Shown: in pieces, positions 8,232-17,561 of the stretch
Layout: each line of letters starts with the position of its first letter
Position numbering within the stretch: the stretch's first letter is position 1
NCBI GenBank assembly: GCA_023015825.1
Contig: JALKAW010000002.1
Coordinates: forward strand, 248,001 to 312,000
Direction of reading: 5' to 3'
DNA from: Flavobacteriaceae bacterium S0862
GTDB lineage: Bacteria > Bacteroidota > Bacteroidia > Flavobacteriales > Flavobacteriaceae
Length of the DNA stretch: 64,000 nucleotides
Position numbers and translations under genes: made by a program
Notes under the pieces: generated by a model
What the model saw: the letters and a program-made list of their open reading frames with translations, nothing else
Told to the model about the DNA's origin: nothing
Databases searched by the model: none

Positions 8232-9249
8232 GTAGAATTATATTTGCTTTTAAAATGACTTGTTGAGGTGTTATTGAGTTAATAGCCTCATGGTATCCCT
8301 CCGGAAATTTGTTGCCATAAATTGAAGTAGGTATTAAAGGAAATTGTTCTCTATCTGCTATCAAAGCATTTTCAGGGTTTTGGTTAAAAGGGTAAAAGCC
8401 TGCATAAGGATGCGTGACTCCCCAGAGCGTAATTACCTCAATACCCAACATTGCTGCTATGTGTGCATTTCCAGAATCCATTGATATCATGAGATCAAGA
8501 TTGGAAATAATATCCAATTCTTCATCTAATGTGAGTTTACCAGCAAGATTAATGGTGTTGGTTTGTGATGTTGCTATGTTGTCCAACATTTTAATTTCGT
8601 TTTGCCCACCTCCAAAAAGCAAAATGGTATTTGATTGGCTAAGTGTTTTTATAACTTCTTGCATTTGCCCTAACGAATAGGCTTTACTTTTAAACGCTGC
8701 AAAAGGCGCAATACCAATCAAAGGTTTATTTTTACCTTCAATAATATTTTCAAGCTTTTTACTTAAAGTTACTTTGTTTGGAAATACGGGAGAGCTTAAG
8801 TCTAAATCATATCCAAGAGCAGAAAAAACATCAGCATAACGTTGATGTGTTGTTTTAAGTTGCTTAAAAAACTTGCCTGAGGTTAGTGCTTTTTTTTCGG
8901 CTCTTCCTTTGTCGATTTGGATGCGCTTTTTATTAATTAGAAAAAGTTTAAGCACATTACTTCTAAGCACATTGTGTAAATCTGCAATAGCATCAAACTC
9001 AAGTTTTTTAAGTTCTTTAGATAGTTTATAGAGTCCTAAAACACCTTTATGCTTTCCTTTTACATCTGCTGCATGTACAGACACATTTTCCAAATCTCTA
9101 AAAAAAGGAGTGAAAAATTCTCTAGTTAAAACCGTGAGTTTAACTTGTGGATATTGCTTAGTAAATTGTCGTAATATGGGAGCAGTCATAGCGACATCTC
9201 CCATTGCGGATAAGCGAATAACCAAAATGTGTTTAGGTAAATTACTCAT
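8215..9249 (-). CDS. Glycosyltransferase family 9 (heptosyltransferase-like)
   Basis: 344 residues. The N-terminus HILVIRLSAMGDVAMTAPIL is the GT9 signature, and the C-terminal half has MISMDSGNAHIAAMLGI and TLWGVTHPYAGFYP, the usual nucleotide-sugar binding region. GT9 enzymes such as WaaC/WaaF add heptose to the lipopolysaccharide inner core at the cytoplasmic face of the inner membrane. The DUF4254 gene 41 bp upstream is a frequent neighbour of this family. Two short inverted repeats (9245-9267 and 9271-9299) surround the start and may affect translation. The exact sugar is not determined. Confidence 0.88.
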   Translation of the reverse strand: MSNLPKHILVIRLSAMGDVAMTAPILRQFTKQYPQVKLTVLTREFFTPFFRDLENVSVHAADVKGKHKGVLGLYKLSKELKKLEFDAIADLHNVLRSNVLKLFLINKKRIQIDKGRAEKKALTSGKFFKQLKTTHQRYADVFSALGYDLDLSSPVFPNKVTLSKKLENIIEGKNKPLIGIAPFAAFKSKAYSLGQMQEVIKTLSQSNTILLFGGGQNEIKMLDNIATSQTNTINLAGKLTLDEELDIISNLDLMISMDSGNAHIAAMLGIEVITLWGVTHPYAGFYPFNQNPENALIADREQFPLIPTSIYGNKFPEGYHEAINSITPQQVILKANIILQKNLT

Positions 9250-9290
9250 TCAAAATTATATAATGAGTCTCAGAAATATTATAAAAACTA

Positions 9291-9899
9291 CTATTTCTGT
9301 GCTCTTAAAACTGGGTTAAGCTCATCATCATTATACATTTTCATTTGCTTATATACCTTCATGTATTTATCGCCATTAGAAATATCTTCAAGCAAATCGT
9401 CAATAGCAGTTGATAAATCCACTCGCTGTTCTAACAATACATTTAACTTCTTTTGACAAGCGTCTTTGTGATGTTGCGATGCATCATCTCTAACTGTTTC
9501 TAAATGCATATGATAAATTTTTAGTGCCAAAATTGACAATCTATCTATTGCCCAAGCAGGACTTTCAGAATTTATCTTAGCATTAGACTTAACAACAACA
9601 TCTTTATATTTATCTAGAAAATAGCTGTCAATATACTCAACAGTGTCTGTTCTATCTTGGTTAGATGCATCAATCTTTCGCTTTAATTTTAAAGCAGCAA
9701 CTGGCTCGATGTTTGGGTCTCTAATAATATCTTCGTAAGCCCATTGAACAGTGTCAATCCAAGATTTTCTATATAATAAATGAGCAATTAAATCGTCATT
9801 TTTATCATACTTATTCGTAAATGGCTGGTCAACAGTATTTAATACTTTGTAGGTTTTAATAACCTCTTGGAAAATGGTATTTGCCTTATCTGAAAACAT
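9291..9899 (-). CDS. DUF4254 domain protein
   Basis: 202 residues, almost entirely helical, with conserved-looking stretches DLIAHLLYRKSWIDTVQWAYEDIIRDP and RIDRLS-like SPAWAIDRLSILALKIYHM. No signal peptide or membrane segment, so cytoplasmic. It matches DUF4254, a family of unknown function repeatedly found beside GT9 glycosyltransferases in Bacteroidetes. A link to lipopolysaccharide core synthesis is inferred from that linkage. Own promoter elements lie just upstream. Confidence 0.8.
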   Translation of the reverse strand: MFSDKANTIFQEVIKTYKVLNTVDQPFTNKYDKNDDLIAHLLYRKSWIDTVQWAYEDIIRDPNIEPVAALKLKRKIDASNQDRTDTVEYIDSYFLDKYKDVVVKSNAKINSESPAWAIDRLSILALKIYHMHLETVRDDASQHHKDACQKKLNVLLEQRVDLSTAIDDLLEDISNGDKYMKVYKQMKMYNDDELNPVLRAQK

Positions 9900-9919
9900 A
9901 TCTTTGTGCTTATAAAATG

Positions 9920-9952
9920 CAAATATACTCCTATTTAATTAACTTTACTCAA
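9920..9952 (-). promoter_or_regulatory. Predicted promoter of the DUF4254 gene
   Basis: On the minus strand TATATTTG (9927-9920) matches TAnnTTTG, with a TTG at 9952-9950, spacer 22 nt. It lies in the 68-bp divergent gap shared with upp. Confidence 0.45.
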
Positions 9953-9967
9953 CCTTAATTACGTAAA

Positions 9968-10624
9968 ATGCACATTCATAATCTTTCAAACACCGACTCC
10001 ATTTTAAACAACTTTATATTCGAAATAAGAGATGTTTCTATTCAAAATGATAGAATGCGCTTTAGACGAAATATTGAACGTATTGGTGAGATATTGAGCT
10101 ATGAGATGAGTAAAATACTAAACTATCATACAATTAATGCCGAAACACCTTTGGGCAACACAAGTGTAAATGTGCCAAAAAAAGATGTTGTAATCTGTTC
10201 AATTTTAAGAGCTGGTTTACCGCTTCATAATGGTGTATTGAATTATTTTGACAAAGCAGAAAATGCTTTTATTTCAGCTTACAGGCATCATTTAAACAAT
10301 ACCGATTTTGAGATTGTTGTAGAATATATTGCAAGTCCAAACTTGGAAAACAAAACGCTTCTTTTAGTTGACCCTATGTTGGCTACAGGAAAATCTTTAG
10401 CTTTAACTTATGAGGCCTTAAAATCTCATGGAATGCCAAAGCAGGTACATATTTTAAGTGTTATTGGTGCCGAAACTGGTGTTGATTATGTGAAAGACAA
10501 ATTCCCAGAAAATACTCATTTATGGATTGCTACTATTGATAAAACACTGAACGATAAAGGTTATATAGTTCCTGGTCTGGGTGATGCTGGAGATTTAGCC
10601 TTTGGCGATAAATTAAGAGGCTAA
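9968..10624 (+). CDS. upp: Uracil phosphoribosyltransferase
   Basis: 218 residues, close to the usual length. The PRPP-binding loop is LLLVDPMLATGKSLA (about 137-151), with ICSILRAGLPLHNG upstream and the C-terminal GYIVPGLGDAGDLAFG that closes the uracil site. It converts uracil and PRPP to UMP in pyrimidine salvage. The last 12 bp overlap the end of the convergent DUF6427 gene, so no room exists for a separate terminator. Confidence 0.96.
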   Translation: MHIHNLSNTDSILNNFIFEIRDVSIQNDRMRFRRNIERIGEILSYEMSKILNYHTINAETPLGNTSVNVPKKDVVICSILRAGLPLHNGVLNYFDKAENAFISAYRHHLNNTDFEIVVEYIASPNLENKTLLLVDPMLATGKSLALTYEALKSHGMPKQVHILSVIGAETGVDYVKDKFPENTHLWIATIDKTLNDKGYIVPGLGDAGDLAFGDKLRG

Positions 10625-11536
10625 TTGAAGAATTGGGGTAATAATCAGTAGCCATATAAAAACCTCTGCAAGCCAAACTTTTTTAACGGATTCAATATAA
10701 TTTGTCATAATAATAGCAAGGGGTGCAAACAAGAAGATAAACTCACTTCCATTTTTGTTTGGTGCCAAAATCACTATTGCTACACCAATAATTAAAGCGA
10801 TTAAAACTAAGGTAAACGAAGGTCTAAGCGACCTAGATTTGTCTTGCAACTTTTTAGTATAGAAAAACAACGTCCAAAGTCCTAATAATGAGATAATAAC
10901 AATTGACGTTATTAATTTGGGAGAATTATAGTTAGAGAAATCAAAACCCACACTATCTATATAGTTATAAAAATCACCAAAGGTATTTTCAGTAATAATA
11001 TTATAGCTTACAACAATTAATACTACTGTTACAATTCCTGTAATAGGAATCATCCAATTATTTGATTGTCCAATAGAATAAAATATTAACGCTGCAAAAA
11101 CCAAAATTAAAAATAAAATAGACCAAAAATAGAATAGCGATGCTAAGGCAATCCAAAAAGCGGCATCAAATAGTTTTTTCTTAATATGTAAATTTGACCT
11201 TAGGCTTATTATGCGTCTTATGGCAAATAAAATAAATACGTTTGAAACAATAATAGTTCCATGTTGTATGGTTGCTGGAATACATGCTAGAAAAAGGCTA
11301 AACAATAAAATTTTAAAGCTGTTTTGCTTTGTTAAATTGTTCTTGTTTACAAAAAAAGAAAGTACAAAAATAGATAACAACGTAATGCCATATAACGTTA
11401 GTTCTTTAAGTATTTGTACTCCGCTAATACCTTTGGAATAATAACCCAACCTTACAACTAAAAACAACCCTAAAACAAAAAAGGATACAAGTACTAGATG
11501 AATTGGTTTAGAAGTGCGAAAAAATCTTGTAATCAT
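10613..11536 (-). CDS. DUF6427 family membrane protein
   Basis: 307 residues with eight to ten hydrophobic helices and short loops. It starts MITRFFRTSKPIHLVLVSFF, a beginning characteristic of the DUF6427 family of Flavobacteriales. No catalytic motif was recognised. It sits between upp and a DUF6341 gene, an arrangement that recurs in the group. Function unknown. Confidence 0.75.
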   Translation of the reverse strand: MITRFFRTSKPIHLVLVSFFVLGLFLVVRLGYYSKGISGVQILKELTLYGITLLSIFVLSFFVNKNNLTKQNSFKILLFSLFLACIPATIQHGTIIVSNVFILFAIRRIISLRSNLHIKKKLFDAAFWIALASLFYFWSILFLILVFAALIFYSIGQSNNWMIPITGIVTVVLIVVSYNIITENTFGDFYNYIDSVGFDFSNYNSPKLITSIVIISLLGLWTLFFYTKKLQDKSRSLRPSFTLVLIALIIGVAIVILAPNKNGSEFIFLFAPLAIIMTNYIESVKKVWLAEVFIWLLIITPILQLAS

Positions 11537-11556
11537 TTAAAGAGTTCGTATATTTG
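11527..11556 (+). promoter_or_regulatory. Promoter of the DUF6341 gene
   Basis: TTG at 11527-11529, a 19-nt spacer and TATATTTG at 11549-11556 give a full match to the Bacteroidetes promoter consensus. The -33 element is inside the first codons of the divergent DUF6427 gene. The first in-frame TTG (11554) lies inside the -7 element, which supports ATG 11581 as the true start. Confidence 0.7.
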
Positions 11557-11580
11557 CTATGTAAATATAATATTATTACA

Positions 11581-11808
11581 ATGAAAGATTTTTTTTACGC
11601 CATTCAAGATTTATTTGTTGATGTATTATTCTTGCCATTTGATGCTTTAAGAGAATTAGAGCTTACAAATTGGTGGGCTGCAAATGCAGTATCATGGATA
11701 TTCACTATAATTGGTTTAGTGGCATTTGTATATTGGATGCTACAATTAAAAGGATTTAATGATAGAGGCGAAGAGGATAAAAGCATTACTTCCCATTCAT
11801 ACTTATAA
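11581..11808 (+). CDS. DUF6341 family small membrane protein
   Basis: 75 residues from ATG 11581. One strong membrane helix (about 33-55: NAVSWIFTIIGLVAFVYWML) follows an amphipathic N-terminus containing DLFVDVLFLPFDALRELE. The C-terminus is polar. It matches the DUF6341 family, which is linked to upp and DUF6427 in Flavobacteriaceae. Its last 6 bp overlap purD, which converges. Function unknown. Confidence 0.75.
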   Translation: MKDFFYAIQDLFVDVLFLPFDALRELELTNWWAANAVSWIFTIIGLVAFVYWMLQLKGFNDRGEEDKSITSHSYL

Positions 11809-13074
11809 ATCAAAACCAATATCTTTACGGTAATACATCTTATCGAAATGTAGTTTTTCTATGTTTTGATAAGATTTTTTTAGTGCCTCTTCGTAATCAT
11901 TCCCAAATGATGTTATTGCCATAACACGTCCACCTGAAGTTACAATTTTTCCATTTTCTAGTTTTGCACCAGCATGAAAAGGTATAGAACCTGTAATGGC
12001 TTCTAATCCTGAAATTTCCTTCCCTTTCCCATAAGCTTCTGGATAACCACCAGATACAAGCATCACAGTCGTTGCTGTGCGCTCATCAATATTAATATCA
12101 ATATTATCTAATGTTTGATTAGCAATTGCTTGAAAAATTTCAACCAAGTCATTTTTTAGTCTTGGTAACACCACTTCGGTTTCTGGGTCACCCATTCTAA
12201 CATTATACTCAATCACTTTTGGGTCGTCGCCAACTTTAATCAAACCTATAAAAACAAATCCTTTATACGGCAAATTATCTTTTTGCAAACCAGAAATTGT
12301 AGGCTTAACAATGCGTTCTTCAATTTTATTTAAAAATTCTGATGTCGCAAAAGGCACTGGAGATACTGCTCCCATGCCTCCAGTATTTAATCCTGTATCA
12401 CCTTCACCAATGCGTTTATAATCTTTTGCTGTTGGTAGAATCTTGTAATTCTTTCCATCCGTTAACACAAAGCAACTTAACTCAATGCCGTCTAAAAATT
12501 CTTCAATAACAACTTTAGAACTTGCGTCACCAAATTTAGCGTCAACCAACATGTTTTTTAGCTCAGTTTTTGCTTCTTGTAAATCGTTAAGAATCAAAAC
12601 ACCTTTCCCAGCTGCCAATCCATCCGCTTTTAAGACATAAGGAGGGCTTAAGGTTTCTAGAAACGCATAACCTTCTTCAACATTTAATGCATTAAAACTT
12701 TGGTAAGCCGCTGTTGGAATATTATGACGATACATAAACTCCTTAGCAAATTCTTTACTGCCTTCTAACTCAGCAGCTGCCTTTTCTGGTCCAATTACTG
12801 CAATATGTTTTAGTGCTTCATCATTTAAAAAGTAATCATGAATCCCTTGCACCAACGGATCTTCAGGGCCAACAACTACCATCTCAATTCCTTTTTCTAA
12901 AACCAAAGATTTAATGGCTTCAAAATCTGTAACACTAATATTTACATTAGTTGCTATTTGTGCAGTTCCAGAGTTTCCCGGAGCAACATAAAGGGATTTA
13001 CATAATGGGCTTTGTGTGATTTTCCAAGCAAAAGTATGTTCTCTTCCACCAGAACCAAGAATTAATATGTTCAT
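11803..13074 (-). CDS. purD: Phosphoribosylamine--glycine ligase (GAR synthetase)
   Basis: 423 residues from the ATG at 13074, which gives the canonical start MNILILGSGGREHTFAW. An ATP-grasp domain follows with PYVLKADGLAAGKGVLI (about 135-151) and the metal-binding region KVIEYNVRMGDPETEVVLP. It catalyses ATP-dependent joining of 5-phosphoribosylamine and glycine, the second step of purine synthesis. The frame extends 16 codons further upstream, but that would place the start beyond the predicted promoter, so the internal ATG was chosen. Confidence 0.96.
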   Translation of the reverse strand: MNILILGSGGREHTFAWKITQSPLCKSLYVAPGNSGTAQIATNVNISVTDFEAIKSLVLEKGIEMVVVGPEDPLVQGIHDYFLNDEALKHIAVIGPEKAAAELEGSKEFAKEFMYRHNIPTAAYQSFNALNVEEGYAFLETLSPPYVLKADGLAAGKGVLILNDLQEAKTELKNMLVDAKFGDASSKVVIEEFLDGIELSCFVLTDGKNYKILPTAKDYKRIGEGDTGLNTGGMGAVSPVPFATSEFLNKIEERIVKPTISGLQKDNLPYKGFVFIGLIKVGDDPKVIEYNVRMGDPETEVVLPRLKNDLVEIFQAIANQTLDNIDINIDERTATTVMLVSGGYPEAYGKGKEISGLEAITGSIPFHAGAKLENGKIVTSGGRVMAITSFGNDYEEALKKSYQNIEKLHFDKMYYRKDIGFDL

Positions 13075-13090
13075 TGAAGTATTGTTTGCG

Positions 13091-13122
13091 CAAAAATAAT
13101 TGCTTTTAAGCTTAAAAAACAA
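13091..13122 (-). promoter_or_regulatory. Predicted promoter of purD
   Basis: On the minus strand TATTTTTG (13098-13091) matches TAnnTTTG, with TTG at 13122-13120, spacer 21 nt. It lies in the divergent gap between purD and the CapK-like gene. No purine riboswitch was recognised in the short leader. Confidence 0.5.
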
Positions 13123-13156
13123 TTATTTTACAAAAACATATTATCTAAATTTACTT

Positions 13157-14458
13157 TTGAATTTATTCAATCTTTCTTTACGATTTAATGGCTTTCCTAT
13201 TAGTGAAGCTGAACGTACTTTGAAGGAAATTCAAGAAAAATCTGAGTCTGATTTCGAAACATATATTATTCAGAAAAAAAGAGAGATCGTTTCGTTTCAT
13301 ATCAAGCATACACCTTTTTATAAATCTCTTACTAAAGATGTAAATCTTTTAGATTGGACCACAGTTCCTGTAATGACTAAGCGTGATCTGCAACAGCCTT
13401 TAAAAGATAGGTTATCACGAAACTATTCAGAAAAAAATATTTACATCAATAAAACATCTGGTTCATCTGGAGAGCCATTTGTGTTTGCCAAAGACAAATT
13501 TTGTCACGCAATGACTTGGGCGATTTTTAAAGAATGGTATGGATGGCATTCTATATTTAATACAAAGCAAGCGCGGTTTTACGGAATTCCTTTAGACAAA
13601 AAAGGGTATTATAAAGAGCGTTTTAAAGATTGGGTAACGAATCGTTATCGATTTAATGTTTTTGATCTTTCGGAAACAGCACTAGATAATTGGATTAAAG
13701 AATTTGAAAAAACAGATTTTGTTTTTATGACAGGTTACACATCTGTTATTGTGGCTTTTGCAAATCGTTTATTGCAAAGGAACTTGGTGCTTTCTGAAAT
13801 CTGTCCTAGTTTAAAGGTATGTTTACCAACTTCCGAAATGCTTTCGGAGGAAGACAAAAAATTGCTTGAAAAAGCATTTAATATTCCAATAATAAATGAA
13901 TATGGATCTGCTGAATTTGGCTTAATTGCTCTTAAAAAAGATGAGCAATGGGTTTTAAATAATCTAAACCTATATGTTGAAATTTTAGATGATAACGGAA
14001 AGGTTTTACCGCAAGGCGAGGAGGGTAGAATTGTGATTACTGATTTATATAATAAAGCGCATCCATTTATTCGGTATGAAATTGGTGATATTGGAAGTAT
14101 TAATGCTGTTGATAGAAAAACAAGTGTCTTAAAAAGGCTTATTGGTAGAAAAGAAGATTACGTAAAACTACCTAGTGGTAAAACTGCTCCTGGACTTTCT
14201 TTTTATTATGTCACAAAATCCATTATGAAAGATGATGGCTCTATACAAGAAATTAAGGTTTTGCAACATGCTTTAAATAGGTTTGAAATAGAATATGTTG
14301 CAAAATTTGAGTTGACCGAAGCACAGAAAGCAAAAATTCTAGTTGCGCTTGAAAAATACCTAGAACCAGGTGTTAATGTGTTGTTTAGTAAAAAACTTCA
14401 CTTAGAGCGCACAAAAAGAGGAAAATTAAAACAGTTTACGTCGCTACTCAAACCTTAG
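13157..14458 (+). CDS. CapK/PaaK-like adenylating enzyme (phenylacetate-CoA ligase family)
   Basis: 433 residues. The phosphate-binding loop NKTSGSSGEPFVFAKD (about 98-113) and the adenylate motif NEYGSAEFGLIA (about 247-258) place it in the ANL superfamily, nearest the coenzyme F390 synthetase/CapK branch often found in capsule loci. Such proteins activate a carboxylate with ATP. The start is uncertain: the frame runs from TTG 13100, but TTG 13157 gives the N-terminus MNLFNLSLRFNGFPI that fits the family. Its stop abuts that of the convergent GT2 gene with no spacing, so it borders the polysaccharide locus without being in its operon. The substrate is unknown. Confidence 0.8.
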   Translation: MNLFNLSLRFNGFPISEAERTLKEIQEKSESDFETYIIQKKREIVSFHIKHTPFYKSLTKDVNLLDWTTVPVMTKRDLQQPLKDRLSRNYSEKNIYINKTSGSSGEPFVFAKDKFCHAMTWAIFKEWYGWHSIFNTKQARFYGIPLDKKGYYKERFKDWVTNRYRFNVFDLSETALDNWIKEFEKTDFVFMTGYTSVIVAFANRLLQRNLVLSEICPSLKVCLPTSEMLSEEDKKLLEKAFNIPIINEYGSAEFGLIALKKDEQWVLNNLNLYVEILDDNGKVLPQGEEGRIVITDLYNKAHPFIRYEIGDIGSINAVDRKTSVLKRLIGRKEDYVKLPSGKTAPGLSFYYVTKSIMKDDGSIQEIKVLQHALNRFEIEYVAKFELTEAQKAKILVALEKYLEPGVNVLFSKKLHLERTKRGKLKQFTSLLKP

Positions 14459-15217
14459 TTACAAGCTTTTGGTTTGCTTAGATTTCACAAAAAAGTATTC
14501 GTATAAAAATATTGTTAAGTGTCTGGTCGATTTAAAAAAGCCAAATCCCAATGCTTTCCTAAACACATTAAAATTATAGGCAATTAAGTTAAATTTGTTA
14601 GATGAAATTGACCCTTCTCTAACTCTATAGTAAGCTAGAGATTCCTTAATCCCTATTGCTGGGCCTTCTTTTTTTAATAAATATAACCACATCACCCAGT
14701 CTTGTCGTTTCTTTATCTCTGGCATAAATATCTTACCCATGGCATTTACATCGTATATGCCTGTTAAATTACCAATATAATTGCATTTAAGCTGCTTTTG
14801 GAAAGATAGTTTTGGTAAGGCTTCAATTAGTTTGTTTAATGACTCTCCTTGTTCATTTATGAGCTCATACGATGAGAAACAGATAGCTGCTTTTTTGGAT
14901 TTCATAACAGCAAGTTGTTTTTCAAGTTTATTTGGTTTCCATATATCATCTGAATCCAAAAAAGCTATATAATTACCTTGGGCAGCCTTAATAGCTGTGT
15001 TTCTTGAAACTCCAGTACCTAGGTTTTTTGATTGTTTTATAAATTTAATGCGTTTGTCTTTTTGGCAAAAATCTAAAACAATATTACATGTGTTATCTAC
15101 TGAAGCATCGTCAACTATTATTAACTCCCAATCTTTATATGTTTGGTTAATAACAGAAGTTATTGTAGTGGCTATAAATTGTTCTGAATTATATGATGGT
15201 GTAATAATTGAAACCAT
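14459..15217 (-). CDS. Glycosyltransferase family 2
   Basis: 252 residues. The GT-A fold begins at VSIITPSYNSEQFIATTITS and contains the nucleotide-binding VDDASVDNT and the metal-binding FLDSDDIW (DxD near 88-92). The C-terminal part is short, with no membrane helix. It is the last gene of the minus-strand polysaccharide locus, starting at the base next to the stop of the initiating phosphotransferase, so coupled translation is likely. Donor and acceptor are not predictable. One possibility is that it adds the second sugar of the repeat unit. Confidence 0.9.
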   Translation of the reverse strand: MVSIITPSYNSEQFIATTITSVINQTYKDWELIIVDDASVDNTCNIVLDFCQKDKRIKFIKQSKNLGTGVSRNTAIKAAQGNYIAFLDSDDIWKPNKLEKQLAVMKSKKAAICFSSYELINEQGESLNKLIEALPKLSFQKQLKCNYIGNLTGIYDVNAMGKIFMPEIKKRQDWVMWLYLLKKEGPAIGIKESLAYYRVREGSISSNKFNLIAYNFNVFRKALGFGFFKSTRHLTIFLYEYFFVKSKQTKSL

Positions 15218-16570
15218 CTAGTAGGCTTTTTCTTCTCCCTTTACAGCATTTATAAAGGTTTGGAATATAATTTTTAAATCTAGAAATATTGACCAGTTCT
15301 CAATATAAAAAATATCATACTTTACTCTTCCAATGATATCTTTATCTGTTTCAACTTCTCCTCTGTAACCACTAACTTGAGCTAAACCAGTAATTCCTGG
15401 TTTTACAAAATGACGTACCATAAATTTGTCTATTCGCTCCGCATACATGTTTGTATGGCTTACCATATGTGGTCTTGGTCCAACAACAGACATGTCTCCA
15501 AACAACACATTATAGAATTGAGGTAGTTCATCGATACTAGTTTTACGTATAAATTTACCGACTTTGGTTACCCTTTGATCACCTTTTGTGGCTTGATGTA
15601 AGTGGGCGTTTTTATTAGGTGTCATTGACCTAAACTTATAGCAAGCAAACTCCTTATAGTTAAATCCGTTTCTGGTTTGTTTAAAAAATACTGGTCCTTT
15701 AGATTCTATTTTTATAATAATCGCTAGCAATGGTGTTAACCAAGAAAGTATAAAAAGTATTATTGCTGAAGAAAAAACAATATCAAATAATCGTTTTGTA
15801 ATCTTGTTTATGGGCTCTTGAAGCGGAATGGCTCGTATGGATAATATTGGAATATAATCGTAATATTCATACTTTAATTTTTTTGTAAAAATATCTTTAT
15901 TGTCTGGAATAAACTTTACTTCTCTCAAATTATTATCTGCAAAGTCAACAAGTGTATTAATTTGTTTGTTTGATAATTGAGAGGCTGAAAAGTAAATTTC
16001 ATCAATATCATTATCAGTAATATAGTTTAAACAACTGTCTAACACGCCTATTTTTCTATCAACACTAAATTGCTTTTTAAATCGATACCCAAACTCAGGT
16101 CTTGATTTAAAAATATTAATAAGTTGCCTTACTTTTTCATTATCGCCTATTACAATTACATTTCTTCTGTTACCTCCTAACTTAGATCGATACTTTTTTA
16201 ATAAAAAGAAAGACAAAAATTTAAACGTGGCCAATAAGAGGAATGCTACTAATAAGTATTGTCCAAGAGCTAATCGACTAATGTTTGGTTGTTTAAAGAC
16301 TCCTATAAAAGCATAGAGTACCAATGCATATAATATTATTTGTCTAAATAAAAGAATGAATATTTGTACTACTCTTGTGTGTCTTTTTACATTATAATAA
16401 TGGTTTTTAAAAGAAATTATAACCCAAGACAAAGAAATGTAAGCAATGAAAACATAAATATTAGTAATGTTAATACTAAATAATGTTATTACGCTTGTAA
16501 TTATTATTAAATCGACTAAGCTAAATAATGGTGTAATTAAATTCGAATACCTGCCTTGTCTGTATGCCAC
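15218..16570 (-). CDS. Undecaprenyl-phosphate sugar phosphotransferase (WcaJ/PssY type)
   Basis: 450 residues, GTG start. The N-terminal half has four membrane helices and a nucleotide-sugar-binding-like central domain. A fifth hydrophobic segment (about 272-295) leads to the catalytic bacterial sugar transferase domain with KRLFDIVFSSAIILF, GPVFFKQTRNGFN, CYKFRSM and the C-terminal YNVLFGDMSVVGPRP. It transfers a sugar-1-phosphate, often glucose or galactose, to undecaprenyl phosphate, starting repeat-unit assembly on the cytoplasmic face. It lies between the UXS-like gene (1 bp gap) and GT2. Confidence 0.92.
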   Translation of the reverse strand: MAYRQGRYSNLITPLFSLVDLIIITSVITLFSINITNIYVFIAYISLSWVIISFKNHYYNVKRHTRVVQIFILLFRQIILYALVLYAFIGVFKQPNISRLALGQYLLVAFLLLATFKFLSFFLLKKYRSKLGGNRRNVIVIGDNEKVRQLINIFKSRPEFGYRFKKQFSVDRKIGVLDSCLNYITDNDIDEIYFSASQLSNKQINTLVDFADNNLREVKFIPDNKDIFTKKLKYEYYDYIPILSIRAIPLQEPINKITKRLFDIVFSSAIILFILSWLTPLLAIIIKIESKGPVFFKQTRNGFNYKEFACYKFRSMTPNKNAHLHQATKGDQRVTKVGKFIRKTSIDELPQFYNVLFGDMSVVGPRPHMVSHTNMYAERIDKFMVRHFVKPGITGLAQVSGYRGEVETDKDIIGRVKYDIFYIENWSIFLDLKIIFQTFINAVKGEEKAY

Positions 16571-16571
16571 A

Positions 16572-17558
16572 CTATTTTTTTATATGATTTGTAAAATCTT
16601 TATGCTCTCTCTTGTAGAGTTTTTCTTTTGATAACCCTCTAAAATAATCAAAAGTTTTCTTCATCCCTTCTGTTCGTTCAATTTTTGGTTCCCAATCTAA
16701 AAGCTGTTTTGCTAAGGTAATGTCCGGTTGGCGCTGTAAAGGATCATCCACAGGCAATTCTTTATAAATTATCTTCTGCTCCGTTTGGGTTATGCTAATA
16801 ATTTCTTTAGCAAAATCTAAAATAGTAATCTCATCTGGGTTCCCAATATTTACTGGATATACATAATCACTAAATAGCAGCCTAAAAATTCCTTCTACTT
16901 GATCATCAACATAACAAAACGAGCGCGTTTGCAATCCATCTCCGAAAACAGTTAAATCTTCACCACGTAATGCTTGTCCCATAAAGGCAGGTATTACACG
17001 CCCATCATTTAATCGCATTCTTGGGCCATAGGTATTAAAAATACGTACAATTCTGGTTTCTAACCCATGAAATCTATGATATGCCATGGTAATGGATTCT
17101 TGAAATCGTTTGGCTTCATCATACACGCCTCTAGGGCCAATAGTACTCACATTGCCATAATAATCTTCAGATTGTGGATGTACCAATGGATCACCGTAAA
17201 CTTCGGAAGTCGATGCAATGAGTATTCTAGCTTGTTTTGCTTTGGCTAATCCCAATAAGTTATGTGTCCCTAAAGAACCAACTTTTAGAGTTTGGATTGG
17301 GATTTTTAAATAATCGATTGGGCTTGCTGGTGAAGCGAAATGTAGAATATAATCTAGTGTGCCTTCTATAGCAATAAACTCGGTAACATCATGTTCTATA
17401 AACTCAAAATTAGGATTGCTAGAGAGATGTGAAATATTTGATGGATCTCCTGTAATGAAGTTGTCCATACCAATAACAAAAAAGCCTTCATTAATAAACC
17501 GATCACATAAATGTGATCCTAAAAATCCTGCAGCTCCTGTTATTAAAACCCTTTTCAA
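16572..17558 (-). CDS. UDP-glucuronate decarboxylase-like (UXS), NAD-dependent SDR
   Basis: 328 residues, apparent TTG start. The Rossmann motif is GAAGFLGSH (8-16). The catalytic tyrosine and lysine are in [11 protein letters not shown], where most SDR epimerases have YxxxK in other surroundings. This stretch and [14 protein letters not shown] are typical of UDP-xylose synthases. It would convert UDP-glucuronate to UDP-xylose. The adjacent upstream ugd supplies the substrate, which supports the call. A related UDP-glucuronate epimerase or dehydratase cannot be fully excluded. Confidence 0.85.
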   Translation of the reverse strand: MKRVLITGAAGFLGSHLCDRFINEGFFVIGMDNFITGDPSNISHLSSNPNFEFIEHDVTEFIAIEGTLDYILHFASPASPIDYLKIPIQTLKVGSLGTHNLLGLAKAKQARILIASTSEVYGDPLVHPQSEDYYGNVSTIGPRGVYDEAKRFQESITMAYHRFHGLETRIVRIFNTYGPRMRLNDGRVIPAFMGQALRGEDLTVFGDGLQTRSFCYVDDQVEGIFRLLFSDYVYPVNIGNPDEITILDFAKEIISITQTEQKIIYKELPVDDPLQRQPDITLAKQLLDWEPKIERTEGMKKTFDYFRGLSKEKLYKREHKDFTNHIKK

Positions 17559-17561
17559 AAC

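Noticed and set aside
13152-13159. TACTTTTG as a -7 promoter element for the CapK-like gene
   Set aside because: It overlaps the most likely TTG start codon (13157) and no -33 element is present, so it would give a message without the start.
14449-14476. CAAACC/GGTTTG inverted repeat at the CapK-GT2 junction as a terminator
   Set aside because: Six-base arms, a 16-nt loop and no T-run on either strand.
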